From an uncultured beta proteobacterium (GTDB taxonomy: Bacteria; Pseudomonadota; Gammaproteobacteria; Burkholderiales; Burkholderiaceae_C): a stretch of DNA of 37,481 bases. A program made the position numbers and the translations under genes. This document shows positions 35,561 through 37,481 of this stretch, in pieces. Location of the stretch: NCBI GenBank assembly GCA_903830985.1, contig CAIKVZ010000306.1, positions 1-37,481 of the forward strand, in the 5' to 3' direction. The notes beneath the pieces were generated by a model. The model saw nothing but the letters and a program-made list of their open reading frames with translations. It did no database searches and had not been told where the DNA came from. Position 1 is the first letter of the stretch, and every line of letters begins with the position of its first letter.

Positions 35561-37481
35561 ATGGCCCAAATTGCCACCGTCGCTGCCATTCATGGCAATG
35601 GAAGCGTATTTGCAGTGGACGCCCAAGGCGCAAGCCGTTTGCTCAAAGCCGGTGACCTGCTGCAAAAGGGTGAGGTCGTGCGCACCGTGGGCGACGCCAG
35701 GTTGGAGTTGCTGATGGAAGACGGCCGGCTGCTGGACGTGGCGCCCGTGCAAAGTGTGCGACTCGATGACAGCGTGACCGAATCCGAGCAGCGCCCCACG
35801 GCCCAGAACAGCGCGCTGAGCGCGACCCCCACCACCGCCGAGACGGTCGTTCAGGCCTTGGAACGCGGCACGGACCTGAGCCTGGATCTGGAGGCCACGG
35901 CCGCCGGCCTGGGCACTGGCAGCGGCGCTGACGGCGGCAGCACCTTTGTGCAGTTGCTGCGCATCACGGAGGGTGTCGGGTCACAGTCTTACAGCTACAA
36001 CTTCAGCGCGCCCGCCGATGCGCAGGCGCAGCTCGGCACCGCACCCGCCACCACCACGCTGCAACTGACGGCCGATTCCACCGTGACGGAGGGCAGCCAC
36101 GGCATCACCTACACCGCCACATTGGGCTTGGCCACCGGCTCGGACATGAGCATCACGCTGAGCAACGGCGCGGTGATCGTCATCAGCGCGGGCTCGACCA
36201 GCGGCTCGGTGCTGGTACCGGTGCGCGGCGAGGACGTCTACCTCAATGCCGAAACCGTGCAGGCCAGTGTCAACCTGGTCCAGGGCGGCAGCTTCGCCGC
36301 GGTGACGGTGAACGACGCCAATGTGCTGACCGTGGTCAGCGACACGATGTCCCCCGTTACCGTCAACCTGAGCGCCAGCCAGGGCGCGCTGGAGGGCGGG
36401 ACAGCCGCCTTTACCTTCACGGCCACACTGTCGGCAGTGTCGCACGGTGTGACCACGGTGGTGACCGACCACGGCACCATCACCATCGCCGACGGCCAGA
36501 CCAGCGGCACCCTGGTGATCGCCAGCACCAATGGCGAGGACGTGTACCAGGACGCTTCCAGCCTGCAGGTCAGCATCACTTCGGCCAGCGGCGGCAACTT
36601 CGCGAACCTCGTGGTTGGAACCGCTGGCGCCACTGCGACCGTCGTCGACACCATTGACACCACCACCGTCAGCCTGAGCACGGCCAACGTGACCGAAGAT
36701 GCGGCCAGCGTGAGCTTCACCGCTACCTTGAGCAACCCCGGCCAGACTGCGGTGACGGTGACGACCAATCTGGGAGACATCGTTATCGCTGCCGGCGCCA
36801 CCACCGGCACGCTGGTGGTGCACACGGCCAGTCCGGATGTCTATATCGACCCGCACAGTCTGACCGCGACGGTCAGCGCCGTGAACGGCGGCAATTTCGA
36901 AGCCGTGAGTTTCGCCGGAGCGAGCGCCACGGCACAGATCACCGACACCATCGACACCACCACGGTCAGCCTGAGCGCAAGCCAAGGTGTGCTCGAAGGC
37001 GCAGCGGCAAACTACACCTTCACCGCCACGCTGTCCGCTGCCTCGCAAGGTGTGACCACCGTGGTGACGGACCACGGAACAATATCCATAGCCGACGGCC
37101 AGACCAGCGGCACGCTGGTGATCGCCAGCGCCAATGGCGAGGACGTGTACAAGGACGCCTCCAGCCTGCAGGCCACCATCACCAGCGCCACCGGCGGCAA
37201 CTTCGAGAACCTCGTGGTCGCAACGGCCAGCGCCACGGCAAACATCGTCGACACGATCACGCCTGTGAGCGTGAACCTGAGCGCTAGCCAGAATGTGCAA
37301 GAAGGCGCAGCGGCAAACTACACCTTCACCGCCACGCTGTCCGCTGCCTCGCAGGGTGTGACCACCGTGGTGACGGACCACGGCACGATCACCGTCGCCG
37401 ACGGCCAGACCAGCGGCACGCTGGTGATCGCCAGCGCCAATGGCGAGGACGTCTACAAGGACGCCTCCAGCCTGCAGGCCA
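35561..37481 (+). CDS. Giant LapA-like surface adhesin with retention module, N-terminal part (cut by window edge)
   Basis: The first 640 codons of an open frame with no stop before the window end. Residues 1-~120 form a retention module: MAQIATVAAIHGNGSVFAVD, GDLLQKGEVV and the LELLMEDGRLLDV strand are typical of LapA-type N-termini. A TAAG tetrapeptide at 113-116 (35897-35908), in LDLEATAAGLGTG, matches the LapG cleavage site of Pseudomonas LapA in sequence and position. A linker (about 117-163) leads into Ig-like repeats of about 100 residues from residue 164. There is no N-terminal signal peptide, as expected for type I export by a C-terminal signal beyond the window. GGAG precedes the ATG. 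It is the probable substrate of LapB/LapC/TolC-OmpA. Confidence 0.93.
   Translation, partial: MAQIATVAAIHGNGSVFAVDAQGASRLLKAGDLLQKGEVVRTVGDARLELLMEDGRLLDVAPVQSVRLDDSVTESEQRPTAQNSALSATPTTAETVVQALERGTDLSLDLEATAAGLGTGSGADGGSTFVQLLRITEGVGSQSYSYNFSAPADAQAQLGTAPATTTLQLTADSTVTEGSHGITYTATLGLATGSDMSITLSNGAVIVISAGSTSGSVLVPVRGEDVYLNAETVQASVNLVQGGSFAAVTVNDANVLTVVSDTMSPVTVNLSASQGALEGGTAAFTFTATLSAVSHGVTTVVTDHGTITIADGQTSGTLVIASTNGEDVYQDASSLQVSITSASGGNFANLVVGTAGATATVVDTIDTTTVSLSTANVTEDAASVSFTATLSNPGQTAVTVTTNLGDIVIAAGATTGTLVVHTASPDVYIDPHSLTATVSAVNGGNFEAVSFAGASATAQITDTIDTTTVSLSASQGVLEGAAANYTFTATLSAASQGVTTVVTDHGTISIADGQTSGTLVIASANGEDVYKDASSLQATITSATGGNFENLVVATASATANIVDTITPVSVNLSASQNVQEGAAANYTFTATLSAASQGVTTVVTDHGTITVADGQTSGTLVIASANGEDVYKDASSLQA
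36050..37481 (+). repeat. Tandem ~300-bp repeats encoding Ig-like adhesin domains
   Basis: Five in-frame units begin near 36050, 36353, 36659, 36956 and 37262 (spacing 303, 306, 297 and 306 nt); the fifth is cut by the window edge. The protein unit has the pattern VSLSASQxVxEG, YTFTATLS, TVVTDHGTITIADGQTSGTL, NGEDVYxDASSL, GGNFENLVV and ends near DTI. Units 4 and 5 are nearly identical in DNA: by eye about 8 differences over 181 bp (36995-37175 against 37301-37481). Units 1 and 3 are more diverged. The array continues beyond the window. Confidence 0.93.

Noticed and set aside
35981-37381. 466-codon open frame on the minus strand with internal repeats (GHHGGHTLRGSGQ type)
   Set aside because: It is the shadow of the repetitive adhesin; the repeats mirror the 300-bp coding units, and the plus frame has a ribosome-binding site and a recognisable retention module.
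36050-37481. Regularly spaced repeats as a possible CRISPR array
   Set aside because: The units are about 300 bp, contiguous and in-frame within a coding sequence; there are no short repeats with unique spacers and no cas genes.

Overview
The window is GC-rich, densely coded chromosomal DNA. It most likely comes from a betaproteobacterium of the order Burkholderiales, and I would guess the family Comamonadaceae (Rhodoferax/Polaromonas/Acidovorax relatives). The clues are the rpsB-tsf-pyrH-frr-uppS-cdsA-dxr-rseP-bamA-skp-lpx order, a PHA-type PhaR repressor, protein features typical of that group, and a LapD/LapG adhesin locus. The taxonomic call is an inference from gene content and protein similarity recalled from memory; no search was run.

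Region 1 (1-17017, all minus strand) is housekeeping. Reading in the direction of transcription it starts with rpsB, a partial terminator, tsf, pyrH and frr (translation and UMP kinase). It continues with uppS, cdsA, dxr and rseP (isoprenoid and phospholipid precursors, envelope-stress protease), then bamA, skp, lpxD, fabZ, lpxA and lpxB (outer-membrane assembly and lipid A). It ends with rnhB and an rRNA/tRNA methyltransferase. Many junctions are 1-29 bp overlaps, so this is probably one long operon or nested operons. carA and the start of carB follow behind their own promoter and a structured leader.

Region 2 (17026-21243, plus strand) holds a GatA-type amidase, a DadA-like D-amino-acid dehydrogenase and a bifunctional NAD(P)H-hydrate repair enzyme. 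Region 3 (21256-25660) holds RNase R (minus), a tRNA-Leu(CAG) on the plus strand with its own terminator, and phaR-rimO (minus). The RNase R reading frame runs antisense through the tRNA and has no ordinary start codon between the tRNA and its first conserved domain.

Region 4 (25861-37481) is the most interesting part: a nearly complete c-di-GMP-controlled surface-adhesin system of the LapA/LapD/LapG type. It contains a TolC-type outer-membrane channel fused to an OmpA peptidoglycan-binding domain (minus strand). Divergent from it are lapG (periplasmic cysteine protease), lapD (inner-membrane c-di-GMP receptor with degenerate GGDEF and EAL domains), lapB and lapC (type I secretion ATPase and adaptor), a LuxR-type regulator, a small conserved protein, and the 5' end of a giant repetitive adhesin. 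The adhesin has a retention module with a TAAG tetrapeptide at residues 113-116, the type of site LapG cuts. By analogy with Pseudomonas fluorescens, at high c-di-GMP LapD would hold LapG and the adhesin would stay anchored in the secretion channel. At low c-di-GMP, LapG would be freed, cut the adhesin and release the cell from the biofilm. The adhesin runs off the right edge inside its fifth ~100-residue repeat.
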